From Tritonibacter aquimaris (GTDB lineage: Bacteria > Pseudomonadota > Alphaproteobacteria > Rhodobacterales > Rhodobacteraceae), in NCBI RefSeq assembly GCF_009617595.1, contig NZ_WIXK01000007.1, forward strand, positions 62,001 through 126,000: a stretch of 64,000 nucleotides of DNA, read 5' to 3'. The position numbers and the translations under genes were made by a program. Positions 17,000-24,757 of this stretch are shown here, one piece after another (positions within the stretch are counted from its first letter, which is position 1; each line of letters begins with the position of its first letter). A model generated the notes under the pieces. It did no database searches, had not been told where the DNA came from, and saw nothing but the letters and a program-made list of their open reading frames with translations.

Positions 17000-17332
17000 G
17001 CTGACCCGTATATTGGGCAGAACTCTGGGAAACAAGGCCAAAACAAAGCTTTTGTGAATTTTTCTTCTGAGGGGGCAATGAATGGCAAAAGAACCTAAGA
17101 GAAAACCGAAGATACCGGTATTTTTGAGGAAAAAGCTAAATATTGTCATTGGGTTAATCCGAGAGGGGGCGCGTTGCGCGAACCCGCTGCGCGCAGTGCT
17201 ATATCAGTGTGGGGCGAAATTCGCGGCATAGCCGGGCTTGGTTCGGCTGACCTTAGGGTAGCGCCGTGCATCGTCGTCATATTGCAACAAAGCTGTCACC
17301 GCAGTTTCATCTGAAATGCCTATCGAGCTCAT
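17000..17332. promoter_or_regulatory. upstream region of the ugp-type operon, with possible Pho box
   Basis: No gene. Directly before the regulator gene, CTGTCAC-CGCA-GTTTCAT (17293-17310) resembles the PhoB box, two 7-base CTGTCAT-like repeats spaced by four bases (6/7 and 5/7 matches). A TATCGA about 10 bases downstream could be the -10. That would place transcription at or near the ATG itself. Phosphate control of glycerol-3-phosphate uptake is known in E. coli and rhizobia; here it is only suggested. Confidence 0.35.
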
Positions 17333-18136
17333 ATGAAAGTGAGCGCAGCAAAAAACACTCCCGAGGACTGGGGCACCGAACGTCAAGCTCAGGTGGCTGA
17401 GATCGTGCGTGCCAAAGGTCATGCGAAGGTAGAAGAGCTGGCGCGCTTGTTTGGCGTCAGCGCACAGACCATTCGTAAAGACGTGAACGCAATGTGTGAG
17501 CGGGGGCTGTTGCGCCGGGTTCACGGTGGGGTTGAGCTGTCTCCAACCAGTGCAGATCATTATGCGTTGCGCCGGATCCTTAATATCACCCCAAAGCGCG
17601 CGATTGGACAGGCCGCGGCACAGCTGATTCCTGATGAATCCGCATTGGCGGTTTCAATTGGGACCACACCGGAAATGGTGGTGGCGCAGCTGGGGCAGCA
17701 CGCGGGGTTGCGCATCTTTTCCAACAATATGCACGTGGCGATGACTGCGCATGGGTTTGCAACCGCATCGGTGACAATTCCGGGCGGAACCCTGCGGCCC
17801 TCAGAGGCGGATATCGTGGGGCCCTCTGCGGTGAATTTCTTTGATGCATACCGTTTCGACATCGGGGTGTTTGGCGTCGCGGCTGTGGATGATGACGGTG
17901 GGCTGCTGGACCTATGTGAAGAGGATGTACGCTCGCGCGATGCGATCTCTCGCAATGCGGATCTGCGCATTTTGGTCCTGGACGTTTCAAAGTTTCAACG
18001 CCGCGCCCATGCGCGTGGCGGCCATATCTGTGATGTGGATCATGTGGTCTGTGATCAGCGCCCTCCTGAGCCCATGTGTCAGATGCTGGCCGAGGCGAAT
18101 GTCGCGCTGACAATCTGTGAGGAGGCACCGGTATGA
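17333..18136 (+). CDS. DeoR/GlpR-family transcriptional regulator
   Basis: A 267-residue DeoR-type repressor. The N-terminal helix-turn-helix covers about residues 20-70 (IVRAKGHAKVEELARLFGVS, then QTIRKDVNAMCERGLLRRVHGG, the family signature). The C-terminal sugar-phosphate isomerase-like domain contains SIGTTPEMV, SNNMHVA, IPGGTLRPSEADIVGPSA and LDVSKF, the effector-pocket segments typical of GlpR. A phosphorylated effector such as glycerol-3-phosphate is expected. Its stop overlaps the ATPase gene start by four bases, so regulator and transporter form one operon. Confidence 0.88.
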   Translation: MKVSAAKNTPEDWGTERQAQVAEIVRAKGHAKVEELARLFGVSAQTIRKDVNAMCERGLLRRVHGGVELSPTSADHYALRRILNITPKRAIGQAAAQLIPDESALAVSIGTTPEMVVAQLGQHAGLRIFSNNMHVAMTAHGFATASVTIPGGTLRPSEADIVGPSAVNFFDAYRFDIGVFGVAAVDDDGGLLDLCEEDVRSRDAISRNADLRILVLDVSKFQRRAHARGGHICDVDHVVCDQRPPEPMCQMLAEANVALTICEEAPV

Positions 18137-19197
18137 GCCAAATGTCAGGTCGGGCTATCACCCTGAAGAAAGTCAATAAATTCTGGGGCGACGTGCGTTC
18201 ATTACAGGATGTGGACCTTGAGATCCCTGCGGGTAAGTTCACCGCTATCCTTGGCCCATCCGGGTGCGGGAAATCTACCACGTTGCGCGTGATCGCCGGG
18301 CTTGAGGATGTCAGCAGCGGCAGTGTTGAAATTGGCGGCCGTGACATCACCACCTTGGCGCCGTCACGGCGCGATTTGTCGATGGTGTTTCAGTCTTATG
18401 CGCTGTTTCCGCACCTGAGCGTGGCTGAAAACATCACCTTTGGCCTGAAAGTGGCCCGTATGCCGCGGCGTGCGCGACAAGAGCGTTTGCACGAGGTGGC
18501 GGAACTTTTGGAGCTGTCGCCCTATCTTGATCGCAAGCCCGGTGCCTTGTCTGGTGGGCAACAGCAACGTGTGGCGCTGGGGCGTGCAGTGGTGTCGCGT
18601 CGTCCTGTGTGTTTGATGGATGAGCCGCTTTCCAATCTGGATGCGCGGCTGCGTGATGAAATGCGCCGTGAAATCCGCCGTCTGCAGCGCGCGCTTGGTT
18701 TTACCATGGTTTATGTGACCCACGATCAGACCGAGGCCATTACCATGGCGGATCAGGTGGTGCTGATGAACCAGGGTCGGGTTGAACAGGTCGCAAGCCC
18801 GCAGGATATCTATACCTACCCGGCCACACCTTTTGCCGCGCGTTTCATTGGCACGCCTCCGATGAACTTGATTTCACCTGCGGCTTTTTCCGATCTTTCG
18901 GGCGCACCAGGCGAATTTGTAATTGGTGTGCGCCCGGAGACCCTGTTTCTCGATCCAAACGGCCCTCTGCAGGCAGATGTGCGTGGGGCGGAATTCTTGG
19001 GATCAAATACGCTGCTTGAGCTTGAGGTAGCGGGGCAACGCCTGCTTGTAAAACTGCCAGGAAACCACGCGGTAGAGCCGGGCCAGCAGCTGCGTTTTGG
19101 TCTGGCACCAGATGCCGTGCACCTCTTTGATACTCAGACAAACGCCCGCGTTGAAGATCGCGCACTTGTTGCGCGTATCGCGGGGGTGACCGCATGA
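18133..19197 (+). CDS. ugpC: ABC transporter ATPase, UgpC/MalK type
   Basis: A 354-residue ATPase of the CUT1 class. Walker A GPSGCGKST, Q-loop MVFQSYALFPH, signature LSGGQQQR, Walker B VCLMDEPLSNLD and H-loop YVTHDQTEA are present. A C-terminal TOBE domain (about residues 240-345) is complete, including FIGTPPMNL and IGVRPETL. The GTPPMNLI context is typical of UgpC. It is coupled to the upstream regulator by an ATGA overlap and separated from the binding-protein gene by a hairpin. Glycerol-3-phosphate is the likeliest substrate, from the whole operon. Confidence 0.88.
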   Translation: MSQMSGRAITLKKVNKFWGDVRSLQDVDLEIPAGKFTAILGPSGCGKSTTLRVIAGLEDVSSGSVEIGGRDITTLAPSRRDLSMVFQSYALFPHLSVAENITFGLKVARMPRRARQERLHEVAELLELSPYLDRKPGALSGGQQQRVALGRAVVSRRPVCLMDEPLSNLDARLRDEMRREIRRLQRALGFTMVYVTHDQTEAITMADQVVLMNQGRVEQVASPQDIYTYPATPFAARFIGTPPMNLISPAAFSDLSGAPGEFVIGVRPETLFLDPNGPLQADVRGAEFLGSNTLLELEVAGQRLLVKLPGNHAVEPGQQLRFGLAPDAVHLFDTQTNARVEDRALVARIAGVTA

Positions 19198-19239
19198 CCT
19201 GTTCATTTTCATACACCCGAAATCCCTCGGGTTGTTCCT

Positions 19240-19264
19240 GCCGGGCAAAAACCGGCTTCTTTTT
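19240..19264 (+). terminator. hairpin with T-run between ugpC and ugpB
   Basis: GCCGG pairs with CCGGC (19240-19244 with 19252-19256) followed by TTCTTTTT. The short 5-bp stem suggests partial termination inside the operon. Confidence 0.45.
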
Positions 19265-19279
19265 CTGCGGAGAAAACCC

Positions 19280-20557
19280 ATGCTGATGACCAAACTCAAA
19301 GCGGCCAGCGCCGCTCTGGCATTTGCGGCTGCGCCTGCAGCGGCTGATGTCGATCTGCAGTTCTACTTCCCGGTTGCTGTTGGCGGCGCGGCGGCCAACA
19401 CCATCGAGGAGCTGACCCAGGAATATGTGGCGGCCAATGATGGCGTGAACATCGAGGCAATCTATGCCGGTTCCTACCAGGATACCGTGGCCAAAGCGCT
19501 GACAGCTGCCCGCGGCGGCAATGCCCCCCAGCTGAGCGTGATCCTCTCGGTCGACATGTATACAATGTATGATGAAGACCTGATCCACGCGTTTGATGAA
19601 TTTGCCACCACTGACGAAGACAAAGCCTGGCTCAAATCTTTCTATCCGGCGTTTATGGAAAACAGTCAGATCGACGGTAAAACCTATGGCATCCCGTTCC
19701 AGCGCTCTACACCGGTGCTCTATTGGAACAAAGAAGCGTTCAAGGCGGCTGGCCTTGACCCCGAGCACGCACCTGAAACCTGGGCCGAAATGGTTGAGAT
19801 GGGCAAGGCGCTGACGGTCAAGGATGCGTCCGGCAATGTCGACCAGTGGGGCGTGCGTATCCCATCGTCTGGTTTTCCTTATTGGCTGTTTCAGGGCCTT
19901 ACCACGGAAAACGACGTGATCCTCGCAACTGATGGCGGCACCAAGACCAACTTTGACGACCCCAAAGTGGTAGAGGCGCTGGAGTATCTGGTGGATCTGT
20001 CGAAAACCCACGAGGTTATGGCGCCAGGCATCATTGAATGGGGCGCAACGCCCAAGGCTTTCTTTGAAGGTCAGACCGCGATGATGTGGACCTCCACCGG
20101 CAACCTGACCAATGTGCGCAAAAACGCTCCGTTTGACTTTGGTGTTGCAATGCTGCCTGCCAACAAACGCCGCGGTGCGCCAACGGGTGGTGGTAACTTC
20201 TACCTGTTCAAAGGCTCTGATGAGGCACAAACCAAAGAAGCGTTTGAATTCATCAAATGGATCACCCAGCCAGAGCAGGCCGCCAAATGGTCAATCGCGA
20301 CCGGTTATGTGGCACCAAGCCCAGCGACCTGGGAAACCGATGTGATGAAAGCCTACACCGCTGATTTCCCACCTGCACTTGTTGCACGTGATCAGCTGGA
20401 ACATGCGGTTGCAGAACTGTCGACCTATGAAAACCAGCGTGTGACCCGCGTGTTCAACGACGCGCTCGCCGCTGCAATCACCGGTGAAAAAACCGCCGCA
20501 GACGCGCTGAAAGAAGCACAGGCACAGGCCGAAGCTATTCTGAAGCCTTACCGCTAA
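19280..20557 (+). CDS. ugpB: glycerol-3-phosphate-type ABC solute-binding protein
   Basis: A 425-residue periplasmic binding protein of cluster D (family 1). Residues 1-23 are a signal peptide (MLMTKLKAASAALAFAAAP then AAADV). UgpB-like points are DLQFYFPVAVGGAAANTIEEL, EAIYAGSYQDTVAKAL, FQRSTPVLYWNKEAFKAAGLDP, APETWAEM and GAPTGGGNFYLFKGS. ATG 19280 is chosen over an in-frame ATG at 19232 because GGAG lies seven bases before it and the signal peptide then starts correctly. The ligand is glycerol-3-phosphate or a related phosphodiester, inferred from family and operon. Confidence 0.88.
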   Translation: MLMTKLKAASAALAFAAAPAAADVDLQFYFPVAVGGAAANTIEELTQEYVAANDGVNIEAIYAGSYQDTVAKALTAARGGNAPQLSVILSVDMYTMYDEDLIHAFDEFATTDEDKAWLKSFYPAFMENSQIDGKTYGIPFQRSTPVLYWNKEAFKAAGLDPEHAPETWAEMVEMGKALTVKDASGNVDQWGVRIPSSGFPYWLFQGLTTENDVILATDGGTKTNFDDPKVVEALEYLVDLSKTHEVMAPGIIEWGATPKAFFEGQTAMMWTSTGNLTNVRKNAPFDFGVAMLPANKRRGAPTGGGNFYLFKGSDEAQTKEAFEFIKWITQPEQAAKWSIATGYVAPSPATWETDVMKAYTADFPPALVARDQLEHAVAELSTYENQRVTRVFNDALAAAITGEKTAADALKEAQAQAEAILKPYR

Positions 20558-20571
20558 ACCTTACCCCCCAC

Positions 20572-20608
20572 GGCTCGCGCATCAGTCAGATTTGGCAGTG
20601 CGCGGGCC
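20572..20608 (+). promoter_or_regulatory. intercistronic hairpin between ugpB and ugpA
   Basis: GGCTCGCGCA pairs with TGCGCGGGCC (one G-U pair; 20572-20581 with 20599-20608) around a 17-base loop, 14 bases after the ugpB stop. It probably raises the ratio of binding protein to permease. Confidence 0.6.
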
Positions 20609-20632
20609 ACCTTCCACCAAAGGACACGTGAT

Positions 20633-21508
20633 ATGCAAAGGACAAGACAGTGGATCCACGCCTGGCTGCTCTTGCTGCCAGCCTTTGTATTTCTTCTGGC
20701 CTTTACCCATCTGCCCGCGATCACCACGCTTTGGAACAGTTTCTGGACCACCGCACGTGGACGTAGACCCAGCCGTTGGGCCGGGATTGATAACTATGAA
20801 ACCATGTTGGCAGATCCGGTGTTCTGGAAAGTGCTCACCAATAATCTGTGGTTTGCGCTGGGCACTATCCCAACCTCTATTGCGATTGCTTTGATGATGG
20901 CGCTTTGGGTCAATCAGAAACTCATGGGGCGCAGTTTCGTGCGGATGGCGTATTTCACCCCAACGGTGCTGCCGATGATCGCGGTCGCCAATATCTGGCT
21001 GTTTTTCTACACACCCGGATTTGGTCTGTTTGATCAGGTAACCGGTTTTTTCGGGGCCGCCCAATCCAATATTCTGGGCCAAGGCGACACGGCGCTGATT
21101 GGGGTGATGGTTGTGACCATCTGGAAGGAGGCGGGTTTTTTTATGATCTTCTACCTCGCCGCGCTGCAAACCATCCCACCCAGTCTGATTGAAGCTGCCC
21201 GTATTGAAGGGGCAGGGGGCTGGACCATCTTTCGCCGCGTGACCTTCCCGCTTTTGATGCCGACCACCTTGTTTGTGTCGGTAAATGCTGTGGTGAATTC
21301 TTTCCGCATGGTCGACCACATCTTTATCCTCACCGGGGGCGGGCCGGACAATGCGTCGTCGCTGCTGCTCTTTTATATATACGAGAGCGCGTTCCGATTT
21401 TGGGACACGGCCTATGCGGCAACATTGACGGTGATTTTGCTGGCGCTCTTGGCGGCGTTGGCGATCGGGCAGTTCTTCTTTTTTGATCGCAAGGTGCACT
21501 ACAAATGA
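20633..21508 (+). CDS. ugpA: ABC transporter permease, UgpA type
   Basis: A 291-residue CUT1 permease with six predicted helices. AGIDNYETMLADPVFW near residue 45 and the EAA loop IEAARIEGAGGWTIFRRVTF are family signatures. TGGGPDNASSLLLFYIYE is characteristic of UgpA relatives. AAAGGA precedes the ATG. Its end overlaps ugpE by four bases. Confidence 0.9.
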   Translation: MQRTRQWIHAWLLLLPAFVFLLAFTHLPAITTLWNSFWTTARGRRPSRWAGIDNYETMLADPVFWKVLTNNLWFALGTIPTSIAIALMMALWVNQKLMGRSFVRMAYFTPTVLPMIAVANIWLFFYTPGFGLFDQVTGFFGAAQSNILGQGDTALIGVMVVTIWKEAGFFMIFYLAALQTIPPSLIEAARIEGAGGWTIFRRVTFPLLMPTTLFVSVNAVVNSFRMVDHIFILTGGGPDNASSLLLFYIYESAFRFWDTAYAATLTVILLALLAALAIGQFFFFDRKVHYK

Positions 21509-22311
21509 GCCTGGACCGCGTGTTGAACATTGTGGGCGCATGGGCGCTGGCGCTGATTTGGGTGCTGCCATTGGCCTATGCGGTCTGGACGGCGTTTCAC
21601 CCGGCCGCCTATGAAGCGCGGTTTGATCTCTTTGCGCCGCTGACGCTTGAGAATTTTTCCAAGGCCTGGGAAGCGGCCCCATTTGGGCGATACTTCTTTA
21701 ATACATTCGTTTTGGTCACCTCGATCCTCTTGGGGCAATTCATCCTGTGTACGCTCGCGGCTTACGCCTTTGCGCGCTACCAGTTTCCAGGACGCGGGGT
21801 GTTGTTTGCACTGGTGCTGGTGCAGCTTATGGTGATGCCTGACATCTTGATTGTCGAAAACTACAAGCTGATCCGGACGCTGGACCTGATAGACACAATC
21901 CCAGCGATCGCTTTGCCCTATATCGCGTCAGGGTTTGGCATCTTCTTGCTGCGGCAAACCTTTTTGTCGGTGCCAAAGGAGCTGGAAGAAGCAGCGCAGA
22001 TCGAAGGCATGTCGTCGCTTGGCGTTTTGCTAAAGGTATATGTGCCACTTGCGGTCCCGACCTACCTTGCCTTTGGTCTGGTATCTGTCAGTCACCATTG
22101 GAACAATTTCCTGTGGCCTCTGATTATCACCAACTCGGTTGACACCCGGCCGGTGACGGTGGGGCTTTCGATCTTTGCGTCGATCGACTCTGGGGTGGAG
22201 TGGAGCGTGATCAATGCTGCGACCCTGATGACCTCAGCTCCGCTGCTTTTGGCGTTCCTGCTGTTTCAGCGCCAGTTCGTACAAAGCTTCATGCGCGCAG
22301 GTATCAAATAG
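21505..22311 (+). CDS. ugpE: ABC transporter permease, UgpE type
   Basis: A 268-residue permease with six predicted helices and the EAA loop ELEEAAQIEGMSSLGVLLKV. HHWNNFLWPLIITNS and TRPVTVGLSIF are UgpE-like. It starts inside the ugpA stop (ATGA). It is the last gene; neither ugpQ nor glpD follows. A small hairpin (22311-22317 with 22325-22331) directly follows the stop but has no T-run. Confidence 0.9.
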   Translation: MSLDRVLNIVGAWALALIWVLPLAYAVWTAFHPAAYEARFDLFAPLTLENFSKAWEAAPFGRYFFNTFVLVTSILLGQFILCTLAAYAFARYQFPGRGVLFALVLVQLMVMPDILIVENYKLIRTLDLIDTIPAIALPYIASGFGIFLLRQTFLSVPKELEEAAQIEGMSSLGVLLKVYVPLAVPTYLAFGLVSVSHHWNNFLWPLIITNSVDTRPVTVGLSIFASIDSGVEWSVINAATLMTSAPLLLAFLLFQRQFVQSFMRAGIK

Positions 22312-22786
22312 AATCTAAGCGCAATAGATTCGGAAAATCAAAAAACGGCGCTCCTGGACAAGGTATCTGGCCTGCAAAACCAGCCAATACTTGGTTGTGG
22401 AGGCTAAGAGTTAACGCGCGAGCGGTAACCAAAGGGTTCGCCTGTTAGATTTATTGCCACAGTCCCGCCGCATTCCCAGGGGATTCGGGTAGGAAATACA
22501 CGATCCAGCGGCTCTATAGCCTGTTTGAAGACCACGGCAGCTTAAGAATTCTTTCCAAAAAGCATATTTGATTACAGGGGTTTAATTTAAATTGTCTGCA
22601 AAAATGTTAATTTTACGTGCCAAATGGCCGATTGTTGCGATGATGGAAGCGTTTTAACACTGGGGGTTAGTGTTTTGTTAAGTCTGCCGCAATCTATCCA
22701 CAAAACTGTCTTGGGGTGGCAGTTTTGGGCCACATTCCAGCCGCACCACTGAATGAAATTGTTGACGTGGGAAGTTGGAGTGGAAG
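22312..22786. other. non-coding stretch before the protease gene
   Basis: About 475 bp without a gene. Composition is uneven, turning AT-rich after 22545. A short hairpin AACACT...AGTGTT followed by TTGTT lies near 22654-22680. I see no tRNA, repeat or clear gene remnant. Confidence 0.4.
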
Positions 22787-23497
22787 ATGAGACAACTATT
22801 AGCAGTTGTTGCAGCATGCCTGACGCTGGGCATGTCCGGGGGTGTATCTGCACAAGATGCCTCTGGTAGCCGGGCTGCCACCGGCTGGGAAGCCGTTGGA
22901 CGGCTGAATATTTCCGGGCGCAACATGTGCACCGGGGCGCTGATTGCGCCCAACTTGGTGCTGACAGCGGCGCATTGCCTTTATGATCCAAGATCAGGCC
23001 GTGCAGTAAATCCAAATTCGATCCGGTTTGAGGCTGGTTTGAACGGGCGCTACGCAAAAGCAGCGCGTCAGGTGGTCAAGGCAGTGGTACATCCACAATA
23101 TGTGTTCCGGCCAGTCGGGGATGCACAGGTGGGTCATGATCTTGCAGTGTTGCGATTGGATCGACCGATCAGCACAGAACATATTCAACCGTTTGCGACC
23201 TCGTCGCAGGCTGCGCGTGGTGATGCGGTTGGGGTGATGTCATACAGCTATGAACACCGGGATCGGCCAAACTGGCAGCAGCCCTGCCATGTTCTGGCGC
23301 GCAAGGGCAAAACCATGGTGATGACGTGCCGGGTGGAATACGGCGCCTCGGGCTCACCGGTATTTGAGGTCTCGCCGGGACATCCGCCGCGCCTCGTCTC
23401 TGTCATCTCGGCAAAGGCCGCGATGGGGAACCAGCGTGTGTCCATCGGCACCGCAATCGACAACAGCCTGTGGGATTTGGTGCAACGCGCAGGTTAG
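22787..23497 (+). CDS. secreted trypsin-like serine protease (S1)
   Basis: A 236-residue protein with a clear signal peptide (MRQLLAVVAACLTLGMSGG then VSAQ). The mature part is a compact chymotrypsin-fold protease: catalytic His in LTAAHC, Asp in GHDLAVLRL and Ser in GASGSPVF. The usual GDSGGP is replaced by GASGSP, the form seen in V8/glutamyl-endopeptidase-like and many bacterial S1 relatives. Three extra Cys (RNMCTG, QPCHV, MTCRV) could form disulfides in the periplasm or outside. ATG 22787 has GGAG six bases upstream; a TTG four codons earlier would include that site. It stands alone and convergent with the secretion cassette. Confidence 0.87.
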   Translation: MRQLLAVVAACLTLGMSGGVSAQDASGSRAATGWEAVGRLNISGRNMCTGALIAPNLVLTAAHCLYDPRSGRAVNPNSIRFEAGLNGRYAKAARQVVKAVVHPQYVFRPVGDAQVGHDLAVLRLDRPISTEHIQPFATSSQAARGDAVGVMSYSYEHRDRPNWQQPCHVLARKGKTMVMTCRVEYGASGSPVFEVSPGHPPRLVSVISAKAAMGNQRVSIGTAIDNSLWDLVQRAG

Positions 23498-23548
23498 ATC
23501 GCCCGATCAAAGATCAGGCAACCAAAAGTATTTTACAGTTCTTGTGTG

Positions 23549-23580
23549 ACCCGCTGTCAGAACGACGCGGGTTTTTGGTT
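23549..23580 (+). terminator. rho-independent terminator after the protease gene
   Basis: ACCCGC pairs with GCGGGT (23549-23554 with 23567-23572), followed by TTTTGGTTTTG. It sits 51 bp beyond the stop codon. Confidence 0.75.
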
Positions 23581-23587
23581 TTGCCGC

Positions 23588-24757
23588 TTAGGGCTCGCGC
23601 AATGCGTCCTTGGATTTGTAGAGTGGCTTTAACAGATACTGCAGCACGGTTTTCGACCCGGTTTGCAATTCAGCGATTGCGCGCATCCCAGGCCGGATCT
23701 GAATGTCGCGCTGACGCTCGGTAAAGCTTGCGCGGTCCACCTTGAGCGTCACCCGGTAATATGGTTCGGCGCGGGGATTGCGATCATCTTCAAACGTATC
23801 TGCCGAGACAAAATCCACCTTGCCTTTGAGCGCGCCATAGATGGTGTAATCATAGGCGGACAGCTTGATGGTGGCGTCCTGGCCGGGCTGCACACTGGCG
23901 ATGTTTTCAGGCTTTACCCGCGCTTCGACAAACAGCTCTTCGCCAAGCGGGATGATTTCAAAAATTTCATCACCCGGGCGGATCACCCCACCGATCGTGG
24001 TAACCGCCATATTGTTGACCACACCCTGCATGGGCGACGTGATAATCGTACGCGACAGCTGGTCTGAGGCAATGCGCAGCTCTTGGCGGTGCGACGTCAG
24101 CATCTGCAGCGTTTCAGAATATTCTTCGGCGAGCTGTAGTTCCGACTGTGTGCCAATTTCATTGAATTTGGCTTTGGCGTCGGTGGCGGCTTTTTTGGCG
24201 CGGTTTACTTCGATCAGGGCCACGATACGCTGTTTATGCAGCCGCTCCATATTGGCGAGCTCTTCTTGCAGCTGGTCGCGGATCTGTTTTGCACTTGATC
24301 GCCGACTGTTAAAGTCGGCCTGACGGGCGCGCAGCAGGGCGCGTTCAGATGCTAGGATATTTGGGGAGCGTTGTTGCAGCTCTGGCGACACTTCAAATTC
24401 AAACGCACCTGAAGCTTCTGCCTCAAGCCGGTATTGTTTGATTTCCAAGGCGTCGATCTGGTCTTGCAGGTCATCAGCTGTGGTTTGGAACCGTGTGGCT
24501 TGCAATCGGGCCAGTACCTGCCCGGCCTCGACTTCATCGCCCTGGCGCACATAAAGTTCAGCCAGAATGCCGCCCTCAAGGTTTTGAATGATCTGGGAGC
24601 GTGAAGAGGACACAACCTCGCCATCCGCGCGCACAATCTCATCGATCCAGGCAAAAGCCGCCCAGATCAGAAAGATCAGGACGGCGCCAGCAGCAATATA
24701 GATGATACGGCTTGCGCCCAGTGAATTGCGCGCAAGCTCTTGTTGCATCGGCGTCAT
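23588..24757 (-). CDS. type I secretion membrane fusion protein (HlyD family)
   Basis: A 389-residue HlyD/LapC-type adaptor that links the inner-membrane ABC exporter to the outer-membrane channel. One membrane anchor lies at about residues 16-37 (IIYIAAGAVLIFLIWAAFAW). It is followed by a split lipoyl/beta-barrel region (ADGEVVSSSRSQIIQNLEGGILAEL, split here from VRQGDEVEAGQVLA), a long helical hairpin (about 95-250) and the C-terminal beta domain ending IRPGMRAIAELQTGSKTVLQYLLKPL. The IQNLEGGI and GMRAIAE signatures are diagnostic. Its ATG overlaps the stop of the exporter gene (ATGA), fixing this start. Confidence 0.93.
   Translation of the reverse strand: MTPMQQELARNSLGASRIIYIAAGAVLIFLIWAAFAWIDEIVRADGEVVSSSRSQIIQNLEGGILAELYVRQGDEVEAGQVLARLQATRFQTTADDLQDQIDALEIKQYRLEAEASGAFEFEVSPELQQRSPNILASERALLRARQADFNSRRSSAKQIRDQLQEELANMERLHKQRIVALIEVNRAKKAATDAKAKFNEIGTQSELQLAEEYSETLQMLTSHRQELRIASDQLSRTIITSPMQGVVNNMAVTTIGGVIRPGDEIFEIIPLGEELFVEARVKPENIASVQPGQDATIKLSAYDYTIYGALKGKVDFVSADTFEDDRNPRAEPYYRVTLKVDRASFTERQRDIQIRPGMRAIAELQTGSKTVLQYLLKPLYKSKDALREP

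Noticed and set aside
18845-20230. 461-codon open frame antisense to ugpC and ugpB
   Set aside because: Spans the ends of two well-identified genes and the hairpin between them; no recognisable product.
22312-22786. A hidden tRNA or small gene before the protease
   Set aside because: I found no cloverleaf arms, encoded CCA or coding frame with a start signal.
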